In this document: piece by piece, positions 8,286 to 14,455 of the stretch
How the letters are laid out: the number at the start of each line of letters is the position of its first letter
How positions within the stretch are numbered: the first letter of the stretch is position 1
Assembly (NCBI GenBank): GCA_024710445.1
Contig: JANJUT010000184.1
Span: 1-16,583 of the forward strand
Reading direction: 5' to 3'
DNA: 16,583 nt
Source: Thiobacillus sp.
Lineage (GTDB): Bacteria; Pseudomonadota; Gammaproteobacteria; Burkholderiales; Thiobacillaceae
Program-made: the position numbers and the translations under genes
Notes under the pieces: generated by a model
Seen by the model: the letters and a program-made list of their open reading frames with translations, nothing else
Databases searched by the model: none
What the model was told of the DNA's origin: nothing

Positions 8286-8318
8286 ATAATCCTATGTGGA
8301 ACTTAAGACTGGCTTAAG
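8286..8318 (-). promoter_or_regulatory. PmrA-box-like direct repeat and -10 upstream of the transferase operon
   Basis: CTTAAG at 8313-8318 and CTTAAG at 8302-8307 are separated by ACTGG, an exact 11-bp-period direct repeat of the PmrA-box form. Each half is palindromic, so the site reads the same on both strands. On the minus strand a -10-like GATTAT (8291-8286, 4 of 6 consensus bases) follows the box by 10 nt, which places the box over the -35 region. Transcription would start near 8279 and run to the gene start at 8260 with a short leader carrying the GGAGG site. Binding by the regulator encoded downstream is inferred. Confidence 0.7.
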
Positions 8319-8417
8319 GAAAAGGGGCTTGGCGGGTCGGGCAGACGAATTGTTTGTTTCGGGTTGAGACGTGACGTTGCATGCGGGGGAATTGCGTATG
8401 CGAGACCTGATATCCAG

Positions 8418-9224
8418 TCAGGGCGTCCCGGGCAAAGCCGCAGAAGGAGCATTCGGCTGATCAACTGATGTAGTTGGGGTGGATGCAGGAACCGATTGAC
8501 TCATGCGCCGCGCCTCGGCCTGCATGGCGGCGATCTGCTCCGGCTTCAACTGCCACACCAGACTGTCGCGTGCCTTGGCTGCGGCTTCCACGCCTTGCGC
8601 CGCCGCCAGGTTGAACCACAGATAGGCACGCGCCTTGTCGATCGGGGTGCCGGTGCCGTAGCGATACAACTCGCCCAGGCTGTATTGCGCCTTGGCATAG
8701 CCTTGTTGCGCGGGTTTTTCGATCCAGTTGAATGCGGCCCGGTAATCCTGCACCACGCCGCGTCCCCTCAGCAACGCCAGACCATAATGGTATTGTGCTT
8801 CGGCCAGGCCTTGTTTGGCGGCCAGGCCAAACCACTTCGCTGCTTCCTTGTCGTTCTGGATGACGCCATCGCCTTCGGCGTAGCGAATGCCCAACTGTAA
8901 TTGCGAGCGGGCATCACCCTGGGCCGCGCGGGCGTGCGGCAGGCTGACCGGCGTATTTGAAACAGACGTGACTGAATGCGAGTCAAGTGTCAGCCAGGCG
9001 GTGACACCGACCAGCACGCCCACAGCAGCCAGCAGCAATAAGGGTTTAAAGGGGTTGAGCACCCAGAAGTGATGCCGGCATGTGCGGCAGCGCAGCGGGG
9101 TGTGCAGCAGCATATGCCGTACGCCGTCATGGGCATGCAGCGAAGCGCCGCGAACCTGATCACTCCCGCATTTTGGACAGAGTCGTGTCAAAACAGGGTT
9201 TAGCGCGATTGCGCCGTGGGGCAA
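8418..9224 (-). CDS. zinc-ribbon, single-TM, Sel1-repeat protein
   Basis: This gene encodes 268 residues. The N-terminus has a zinc ribbon with C16-P-K-C19 and C46-R-T-C49, then one membrane segment at about 60-79, then three Sel1-like (TPR-type) repeats at about 105-139, 141-175 and 177-212. The tail is Pro/Ser/Thr-rich. The repeats (such as DARSQLQLGIRYAEGDGV) probably bind a partner protein in the periplasm, with the ribbon in the cytoplasm. Function is unknown. The frame has a stop (TGA 9227-9225) directly before TTG 9224, and no ATG or GTG lies before the first cysteine pair, so the start must be TTG at 9224 or TTG at 9191. The gene lies downstream of the cytochrome on the same strand. 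Confidence 0.82.
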   Translation of the reverse strand: MPHGAIALNPVLTRLCPKCGSDQVRGASLHAHDGVRHMLLHTPLRCRTCRHHFWVLNPFKPLLLLAAVGVLVGVTAWLTLDSHSVTSVSNTPVSLPHARAAQGDARSQLQLGIRYAEGDGVIQNDKEAAKWFGLAAKQGLAEAQYHYGLALLRGRGVVQDYRAAFNWIEKPAQQGYAKAQYSLGELYRYGTGTPIDKARAYLWFNLAAAQGVEAAAKARDSLVWQLKPEQIAAMQAEARRMSQSVPASTPTTSVDQPNAPSAALPGTP

Positions 9225-9311
9225 TCAACCATGGCGGCAGCTTCCCCCTGTCTTGCCGCAGGCAAGCAGGGAAATCGTTTTCAGCATGAGCAGAAAAGCC
9301 GTCTTTTTCAT
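9225..9311 (-). CDS. possible tiny lipoprotein ORF
   Basis: A 28-codon minus-strand ORF runs from ATG 9311 to TGA 9225. The product begins MKKTAFLLM and has a hydrophobic stretch ending in a lipobox-like SLLAC, followed by GKTGG. GGGG lies 5 nt upstream of the ATG. The stop abuts the TTG start of the Sel1-repeat gene (TGATTG), which would allow translational coupling. The very short mature part makes it uncertain whether this is a gene, a leader peptide or chance. Confidence 0.3.
   Translation of the reverse strand: MKKTAFLLMLKTISLLACGKTGGSCRHG
9246..9271 (-). other. hairpin between cytochrome and Sel1-repeat genes
   Basis: CCCTG-T-CTTGCC (9246-9257) pairs with GGCAAG-CAGGG (9261-9271): 11 bp with one bulged T and a 3-nt loop. 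No T-run follows on the minus strand, so it is not a standard terminator for the cytochrome transcript. It lies inside the possible lipoprotein ORF and just upstream of the TTG start, so it could affect translation or act as a processing barrier. Confidence 0.45.
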
Positions 9312-9345
9312 CGTGTCCCCGGTTTCCTGAATGAAGCGGCCAGAT

Positions 9346-10152
9346 TTACAGCTTGCCGCCTGCTTCCGTGAACAGATAGCCCACGGCATTCACGAGATCG
9401 GCGTCAGGCAGGTTGGGGTTGCCACCTTTGGCAGGCATGCCGCGAATGCCATTGAGTGCATGGTTATGAAGTGTTTCGAATCCCTGGCTGATGCGTGCGG
9501 ACCAGGCTGCCTTGTCACCCACTTTGGGTGCGCCGGCGACGCCTGTTGCATGGCAGACCGCACAATTGGTAGCGAACACCGCTTTGCCCTTGGCCGGATC
9601 AGGCTTGCTGCTGGAAGCGGCTGCGGGGGCAGCGGCTGCCGGGGCGGCCGCTTCAGCTTCCGGTGCCTTGAAGCTGGCGCCGCCTGAATTGGCCATATAG
9701 GCCACGGCACGTGCGATTTCGACATCAGACAGATCACCGTTGCCTCCACGTGCGGGCATCTGGTTGAAACCTTCGATGGCATGCTTGATCAGCGTGTCAT
9801 ACCCTTTTCCGATGCGAGGTCCCCAGTCGCCCTTGTTATCGAACTTGGGTGCGCCGAGTGCGCCAGCTGCGTGGCATGCAGTACATGCCGTGTCGTACAC
9901 TTCCTGACCCGATTTCTCGACCTTGGGTGCACTGGCATCCAGAGCGGCCAGTTGCGCAAAGGGCTTGATGCGGGAGAGGGTGGCCTGCTGGGCGGCTTCG
10001 CCGCTGGTGTCGGGTTTGTGTTCTTTCTGGAAGCCCAGCACCAGCTGAACGATCAGAACAATGGCCAGCAGCGGAGCGAGCAAGCCAGCGACAACAGCAA
10101 CGATGACTTCCTGTGGAGTGGTTTGGGCCATCTTGACGTGCGAATCAGCCAT
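9346..10152 (-). CDS. membrane-anchored diheme cytochrome c (two cytochrome c5 domains)
   Basis: This gene encodes 268 residues. ATG 10152 follows AAGGAT on the minus strand. One membrane anchor lies at about 15-40, followed by two c5-type heme domains. The first has CTACH (90-94) with likely axial M132 in QMPARGG; the second has CAVCH (197-201) with M239 in GMPAKGG. A linker of Ala/Pro (about 163-186) joins them. The domains are near-duplicates, pointing to an internal duplication. Proteins of this class carry electrons in the periplasm between a bc1-type donor and a terminal oxidase or reductase. It is followed on the same strand by the Sel1-repeat gene. No oxidase genes are nearby to name the partner. 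Confidence 0.92.
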   Translation of the reverse strand: MADSHVKMAQTTPQEVIVAVVAGLLAPLLAIVLIVQLVLGFQKEHKPDTSGEAAQQATLSRIKPFAQLAALDASAPKVEKSGQEVYDTACTACHAAGALGAPKFDNKGDWGPRIGKGYDTLIKHAIEGFNQMPARGGNGDLSDVEIARAVAYMANSGGASFKAPEAEAAAPAAAAPAAASSSKPDPAKGKAVFATNCAVCHATGVAGAPKVGDKAAWSARISQGFETLHNHALNGIRGMPAKGGNPNLPDADLVNAVGYLFTEAGGKL

Positions 10153-10190
10153 GAGAAATTATCCTTGGAGGGTGGGCTTCAAAACCCGGG

Positions 10191-10219
10191 ATTATAAGGG
10201 ACGTGCCGCCGACAGGAAA
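10191..10219 (-). promoter_or_regulatory. sigma70-type promoter for the cytochrome gene
   Basis: On the minus strand TATAAT (10196-10191) is a perfect -10 hexamer, and TTTCCT (10219-10214) lies 17 nt upstream as a weak -35. The start would be near 10184, leaving a leader of about 30 nt before ATG 10152. Confidence 0.5.
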
Positions 10220-10240
10220 GGGTGGCGCGTCCCCCGCCGA

Positions 10241-10269
10241 TAGACGCCGCACGTCAAACCGGCTATGCT
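10241..10269 (+). promoter_or_regulatory. probable promoter of the tRNA-Arg gene
   Basis: TAGACG (10241-10246, 4 of 6 -35 bases) and TATGCT (10264-10269) are 17 nt apart. A GC-rich discriminator (CGCGGC) follows, as is common for stable-RNA promoters. The start would lie near 10276, just before the mature tRNA. Confidence 0.45.
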
Positions 10270-10281
10270 TCGCGGCTCTTG

Positions 10282-10358
10282 GCGCCCGTAGCTCAGCTGG
10301 ATAGAGTACTGCCCTCCGAAGGCAGGGGTCGCGCGTTCGAATCGCGCCGGACGCACCA
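10282..10358 (+). tRNA. tRNA-Arg (anticodon CCG)
   Basis: This is a 77-nt cloverleaf with an encoded CCA (10356-10358). The D arm has TAGCTCAGCTGGATAGAG. The anticodon stem CTGCC/GGCAG encloses CTCCGAA, giving anticodon CCG at 10316-10318 (reads CGG). The T arm GCGCG-TTCGAAT-CGCGC is perfect. The acceptor stem GCGCCCG/CGGACGC pairs except at position 4-69, which is C-A instead of C-G. It lies 103 nt upstream of the DUF971 gene. Confidence 0.93.
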
Positions 10359-10461
10359 GTTTTCAGGTCACAGTCGGCTTCAGTCCCTTGTTCCGCCAGG
10401 GTTTAATCTCTGCACAGCGGGTTTACACTGCGGGCTTGAATCAATTTCGAGTGTTTCTATC

Positions 10462-10860
10462 ATGGCCATTCCTTCTCCTACCGAAATCAAGCTCCATCAG
10501 GCTTCACACAAGTTGGAAATCGCTTTTGACGACGGCACACGCTTTGAGCTGCCGTTCGAGTTTCTGCGTGTCTATTCGCCTTCAGCCGAAGTGCGTGGCC
10601 ACGGCCCCGGGCAGGAAACCCTGCAGGTGGGCAAGCGTGACATCCTCATCAATGCCGCCGAGCCGGTTGGCCTGTATGCCATCAACTTCGTGTTCTCCGA
10701 CGGTCACGACAGCGGGATTTACTCCTGGGAATATCTGCACGATCTCGGCACGAACCAGGCTGCGTTGTGGGATGAATACCTCAAGCGCATGGAAGCCGCC
10801 GGCGCCTCGCGCGATCCGGGTATCGCCAAAATGTTCGAGCAGCGTCCCAAGGCCAAGTAA
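10462..10860 (+). CDS. DUF971 (gamma-butyrobetaine-hydroxylase-like N-terminal domain) protein
   Basis: This gene encodes 132 residues. ATG 10462 gives the usual DUF971 N-terminus (PSPTEIKLHQASHKLEIAFD); in-frame starts further upstream run through the tRNA and are rejected. The domain includes FELPFEFLRVYSPSAEVRGHG, then VGLYAINFVFSDGHDSGIYSWEYLH, as in the small stand-alone proteins linked to Fe-S cluster (ApbC/Mrp) functions and the N-terminus of gamma-butyrobetaine hydroxylase. In many betaproteobacteria this gene precedes ubiE; here a radical SAM gene follows after 9 nt. No good ribosome-binding site precedes the ATG. The link to Fe-S handling fits a neighbour with an Fe-S cluster, but this is inference. 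Confidence 0.88.
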   Translation: MAIPSPTEIKLHQASHKLEIAFDDGTRFELPFEFLRVYSPSAEVRGHGPGQETLQVGKRDILINAAEPVGLYAINFVFSDGHDSGIYSWEYLHDLGTNQAALWDEYLKRMEAAGASRDPGIAKMFEQRPKAK

Positions 10861-10869
10861 GCGCCCGCC

Positions 10870-12282
10870 ATGACCGCTTGTTCAGTACAGCCATGCGCGC
10901 CCTCCGGGGCGCGTATTGTTTTGGTCAGCCCGTATGAGCTGGGGCGGCAACCATTCAATCTGGCGCAACCTGCGGCCTGGTTTGCCCGGGCTGGCATCCC
11001 GGTGGCCTGTCTCGACCTGTCGCAGCAAAAACTCGATCCGGCTGTTTTTAAAGCAGCCGAATGTGTGGCGATCTACCTGGGCATGCATACCGCCACACGG
11101 ATTGCCGCCGCCGCCCTGCCTAAGATCCGTTCGCTGGCACCGCACGCACGGATTGCCGCATTCGGCCTGTATGCGCCGGTGAACGCGGCCTGGCTGAGAA
11201 GCCTGGGGGTAGAGGCTGTTTTGGGTGGCGAATCCGAACCGGATTTGCTGGCCTGGGTGCAATCCGGAGTGGCGCCGGCCGAGACCGTGGTGCGGCGCGA
11301 CAGGATCGAATTCCTGCTGCCGGATCGCCACGGACTGCCCGAACTGCAACGCTATGCCAAATTGGTTCTGGCGGATGGCAGCCAGAAAATGACTGGCTTT
11401 ACCGAAGCTACGCGCGGCTGCAAGCACCTGTGCCGCCACTGCCCGGTGGTGCCGGTGTACGAAGGCAAATTTCGCGCAGTTCCGGTCGAGGTGGTGCTTG
11501 CCGACATTGCACAACAAGTTGCGCTGGGGGCGCAGCACATCAGCTTTGGCGATCCCGATTTTCTCAATGGCCCGACCCATGCACTGAAGGTGGCCGACGC
11601 ACTGCATGCGCGTTTCCCCGACGTGAGCTGGGATGCGACGATCAAGGTCGAGCATTTGCTGAATCACGCCGAATTGCTGCCACACCTGAAAGCGTGTGGA
11701 CTGTTGTTCGTCGTCACCGCAGTCGAATCGGTCGACGATGCGATTCTGGATCGTCTGGCCAAGGGTCATTCGCATGCGGGGTTTGAAACGGCGCTGGCGA
11801 ATTGCCGCGCGCAGGGGATCGACCTGGCGCCGACCTTTGTGCCGTTCACCCCGTGGACCACGCTGGCAGGCTATCGTGAGTTGCTGGCGACCCTGCTCAA
11901 GCTGAATCTGGTCGAGGCCGTGCCACCGATCCAGCTGGCGATCCGCCTGCTGGTGCCGCAAGGTTCCTACCTGTTGCAGCTGCCGGATTTTGCCGCGCGG
12001 GTCGGTGCGTTCGACGACGCCATGCTGGGGTATCCGTGGCAGGCCGACGATGCCCGGGTCGATGCCTTGCAGACCGAAATCATGGCCTGGGTGATGGATG
12101 CGGAGCAATCCGGATTGCCGCGTGCCGAGGTGTTCGCCGGCATCTGGGCGCGCACCCACGCGGCACTGGGCGCAATCGCGCCGCCGCTCGATCCTGCACT
12201 ATTTGGCGCGGTGATCCCGCACCATTCCGAGCCCTGGTATTGCTGTGCCGAGCCGACCGAAACCCAGCTCGCCAGCTTCTGA
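10870..12282 (+). CDS. CCAEP-tail radical SAM protein
   Basis: This gene encodes 470 residues. The N-terminal Rossmann-like domain (about 14-132) resembles B12-binding domains (LVSPYELGRQPFNLAQPAAWF) but lacks the DxHxxG cobalt-ligand motif. The radical SAM core starts near 170 with the cluster motif CKHLCRHC (C184, C188, C191) and continues to about 380. The C-terminus ends in WYCCAEPTETQLASF, with C458-C459 encoded by TGC-TGT at 12241-12246. This is the signature of the CUAEP/CCAEP-tail radical SAM (seleno)protein family, in which some members carry selenocysteine in the tail. The reaction is unknown. It follows DUF971 by 9 nt and precedes the ATP-grasp gene by 7 nt. The tail may bind metal, act in redox, or be a modified site. 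Confidence 0.93.
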   Translation: MTACSVQPCAPSGARIVLVSPYELGRQPFNLAQPAAWFARAGIPVACLDLSQQKLDPAVFKAAECVAIYLGMHTATRIAAAALPKIRSLAPHARIAAFGLYAPVNAAWLRSLGVEAVLGGESEPDLLAWVQSGVAPAETVVRRDRIEFLLPDRHGLPELQRYAKLVLADGSQKMTGFTEATRGCKHLCRHCPVVPVYEGKFRAVPVEVVLADIAQQVALGAQHISFGDPDFLNGPTHALKVADALHARFPDVSWDATIKVEHLLNHAELLPHLKACGLLFVVTAVESVDDAILDRLAKGHSHAGFETALANCRAQGIDLAPTFVPFTPWTTLAGYRELLATLLKLNLVEAVPPIQLAIRLLVPQGSYLLQLPDFAARVGAFDDAMLGYPWQADDARVDALQTEIMAWVMDAEQSGLPRAEVFAGIWARTHAALGAIAPPLDPALFGAVIPHHSEPWYCCAEPTETQLASF

Positions 12283-12289
12283 CGCAACC

Positions 12290-13516
12290 ATGCCGTGCGT
12301 GCTGTTGTTGCTCCCTGCCGCAGGCTACGCCAACCAGGATTTCATCGCGGCGGCGGCCCGCCTGAACATCGAACTTGTCGCCTGCGCCGATCATTGTCGT
12401 GTGCTGGCGCGGGGCTGGGGCTTGCCGCCGCTGATGAGCGTGCCGTTCGACCGGCCAGATGCCGCGGTGCGTCAGGTATTGCGGGCGTTGACCCGCCCGG
12501 TTGATGCGGTGTTGGCGGTGGACGATCATGGCGCAGCCTTGGCGGCACGGCTGCGGGTTGCATTGAGCCTGCCCGGCAATCCACCAGAAGCGGTGGCAAC
12601 ACTTACCGACAAATTGCATTTTCGCCAGTTGCAGCAGTCCATCGGTCTGTTGCATCCCGCATTTGTCGGCGTCGAGGACGATGGTGCGGGCGTCGCCGGG
12701 GCACTGGGGTTTCCACTGGTGGTGAAGGCCCGCCGGCTGAATGCCAGCCGGGGGGTGATCCGGGTCGACGATGCGGACCAGTACGCGCGCGCCATCCGCA
12801 AGGTCCGGGCGATCCAGGCGCGTGTCCAGCGGCATGCCGAGACCCTGGGCGTGCTGGTCGAACGCTTTATTCCGGGCATTGAGGTGGCGCTCGACGGGGT
12901 ACTGAGCGATGGCGCCCTGCAGGTGCTGGCGGTGTTCGATAAACCCGATCCGCTCGATGGGCCGACTTTCGTGGAAACGCTGTTCGTCACCCCCTCGCGA
13001 CTGCCGGCCGGGATTCAGCGTGAACTGGCGACAGCGGTGCAGCGCGCCTGCGTCGCCGCAGGCGTAAAGGATGGCGTGGTGCATGCGGAGGCGCGTATCA
13101 ATGACGCGGGAGTGTGGCTGCTCGAAATTGCGCCGCGCAGCATCGGCGGGCTGTGTGGCCGTGTATTGACCGCCACGCTGGGCATGAACACCGCGGAAAT
13201 CGTGTTGCGCCATGCGCTGGGCTTGCCGTTGCCCACCCAGGAGAATGCCGGTGCAGCGGGCGTGATGATGATTCCAGCGCTGGCCGGTGGCATCTTTCAG
13301 GGTATCGAAGGCGTTGCTTCGGCGAATGCCGTATCGGGTATCACCCATATTGAAGTTACCGCTTATCCCGGCCAGTTGGTGGCCCCGCCGCCCGAGGGGA
13401 CGGGCTATCTGGGCTTCATCTTCAGCAGCGCACCCACGCCGCAGGAAGCCGAAGCGGCATTGCGTGCAGCGTATGCGGCGCTGACTGTTCGTATTCAGGC
13501 GCTGGTCCAGGCATGA
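12290..13516 (+). CDS. ATP-grasp ligase paired with the radical SAM protein
   Basis: This gene encodes 408 residues. ATG 12290 lies 7 nt after the radical SAM stop; an in-frame upstream ATG at 12245 would overlap that gene and adds residues unlike the family. An N-terminal Rossmann-like domain (about 1-100) leads into the ATP-grasp fold: TDKLHFRQL (106-114), ATP-binding K146 (PLVVKARRLNASRG), the hinge VLVERFIPGIEVALDG (188-203), and the Mg-binding end VWLLEIAPRSIGG (275-287). Enzymes of this fold join a carboxylate, via acylphosphate, to an amine or thiol, as in amino-acid ligases. The substrate cannot be read from the sequence. It overlaps the next gene by 4 nt (ATGA). Pairing with the radical SAM gene suggests a two-step pathway. 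Confidence 0.9.
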   Translation: MPCVLLLLPAAGYANQDFIAAAARLNIELVACADHCRVLARGWGLPPLMSVPFDRPDAAVRQVLRALTRPVDAVLAVDDHGAALAARLRVALSLPGNPPEAVATLTDKLHFRQLQQSIGLLHPAFVGVEDDGAGVAGALGFPLVVKARRLNASRGVIRVDDADQYARAIRKVRAIQARVQRHAETLGVLVERFIPGIEVALDGVLSDGALQVLAVFDKPDPLDGPTFVETLFVTPSRLPAGIQRELATAVQRACVAAGVKDGVVHAEARINDAGVWLLEIAPRSIGGLCGRVLTATLGMNTAEIVLRHALGLPLPTQENAGAAGVMMIPALAGGIFQGIEGVASANAVSGITHIEVTAYPGQLVAPPPEGTGYLGFIFSSAPTPQEAEAALRAAYAALTVRIQALVQA

Positions 13517-14448
13517 GTGCATTGCTTACGGAGATATCGGCCGCCATCAGCCGTGCCAGCGGGTCACCCTTCAGCGCAGCGCATTCACGAACGGTTCACG
13601 GCGGAGACATCAGCCAGGCGTTCAAACTGGGCGATGGCTCACGCACGTTTTTCATCAAGCTTCAGCCTGCCGCCCGGATCGCGCTGTTCGAGACCGAGGC
13701 GGCTGGGTTGGCGCAGTTGGATGCCGCGCAAGCGCTGCGCGTACCGCAGGCGGTATGCCATGGTATTGCTGCCGGGCAGGCGTATCTGGTGCTTGAATAT
13801 CTGCCGCTGGCAGCACAGGGCGATGCCGTGCTGCTGGGCCGGCAACTGGCGCAACAGCACCGTGTCACGGCTCCGCAATTCGGCTGGATACGCGATAACT
13901 GGATAGGCGCGACCCCGCAGCCGAATGGCTGGCGCGATGACTGGATCGATTTCTGGCGCGAGCATCGGCTCGGTTATCAACTGCGGCTGGCGGCCGAAAA
14001 CGGTTACGGTGGTGCGCTGCAAGCGGACGGTGAAATCCTGCTCGCACATCTCGACGCTTTCTTCGACGGCCATACGCCGGTTCCCTCGTTGCTGCACGGT
14101 GATTTGTGGGGCGGCAATCATGGGTTTCTGGCCGATGGAGCATACGATCTTTCATGCCCTTCAGGGCATAGAAAGTCGGAGTCCCCTTGTGGGGCCCCGG
14201 TGGTTTTCGACCCCGCCGTATATTTCGGCGACCGCGAATGCGATCTCGCGATGAGTGAACTGTTCGGCGGGTTTGCACCGGATTTCTACACGGCCTATCG
14301 TGAAGCGTGGCCGCTCGATGCCGGTTATGCGGTGCGCAAAACGCTCTACAACCTGTATCACGTTCTGAATCACGCCAACCTATTTGGCGGTAGTTATGTT
14401 GCGCAGGCCACGCGCATGACTGCCCAGTTGCTGGCGCAACTTCGATAG
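13513..14448 (+). CDS. fructosamine kinase family protein with in-frame insertion
   Basis: This gene encodes 311 residues; the family is usually near 290. The start ATG overlaps the ATP-grasp stop. Family features include GGDISQAFKL (about 30-39), ATP-binding FFIKLQPAA, the WIRDNWIGATPQPN block, and the catalytic loop LLHGDLWGGNHGF with D197 and N202. The metal-binding segment VVFDPAVYFGDRECDLAMSELFGG has D233. Between them the family expects about DG-x-PVVFDP; here roughly 18 extra residues (YDLSCPSGHRKSESPCG region, about 211-228) intervene. Related enzymes phosphorylate ketoamines for protein deglycation. The insertion lies right beside the active site, so activity may be changed or kept if the loop is tolerated. 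It may serve here as a small-molecule kinase of the operon. Confidence 0.9.
   Translation: MSALLTEISAAISRASGSPFSAAHSRTVHGGDISQAFKLGDGSRTFFIKLQPAARIALFETEAAGLAQLDAAQALRVPQAVCHGIAAGQAYLVLEYLPLAAQGDAVLLGRQLAQQHRVTAPQFGWIRDNWIGATPQPNGWRDDWIDFWREHRLGYQLRLAAENGYGGALQADGEILLAHLDAFFDGHTPVPSLLHGDLWGGNHGFLADGAYDLSCPSGHRKSESPCGAPVVFDPAVYFGDRECDLAMSELFGGFAPDFYTAYREAWPLDAGYAVRKTLYNLYHVLNHANLFGGSYVAQATRMTAQLLAQLR
14143..14196 (+). repeat. palindrome-rich in-frame insertion within the fructosamine kinase gene
   Basis: About 54 bp that relatives of the kinase would not have. It contains a perfect 7-bp inverted repeat ATGCCCT-TC-AGGGCAT (14154-14169), then CCCC-TTGT-GGGG (14183-14194), and ends at an 8-bp palindrome GGGGCCCC (14191-14198). 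The length is a multiple of three and no stop is introduced. It looks like a small palindromic mobile repeat. The exact ends cannot be fixed from one copy, and no second copy is seen in the window. Confidence 0.6.
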
Positions 14449-14455
14449 GGCTTTT

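Noticed and set aside
10222..10461. Upstream extension of the DUF971 reading frame
   Set aside because: It would translate through the complete tRNA-Arg gene; the DUF971 domain starts at ATG 10462.
12244..12246. Selenocysteine codon in the radical SAM tail
   Set aside because: The codon is TGT, not TGA, so this member is the Cys form and no SECIS is needed.
12080..13522. 480-codon minus-strand ORF opposite the ATP-grasp gene, and a similar one at 10882-12159
   Set aside because: Low-complexity Arg/His/Gln-rich translation with no recognisable domain, lying opposite two genes with clear family motifs.
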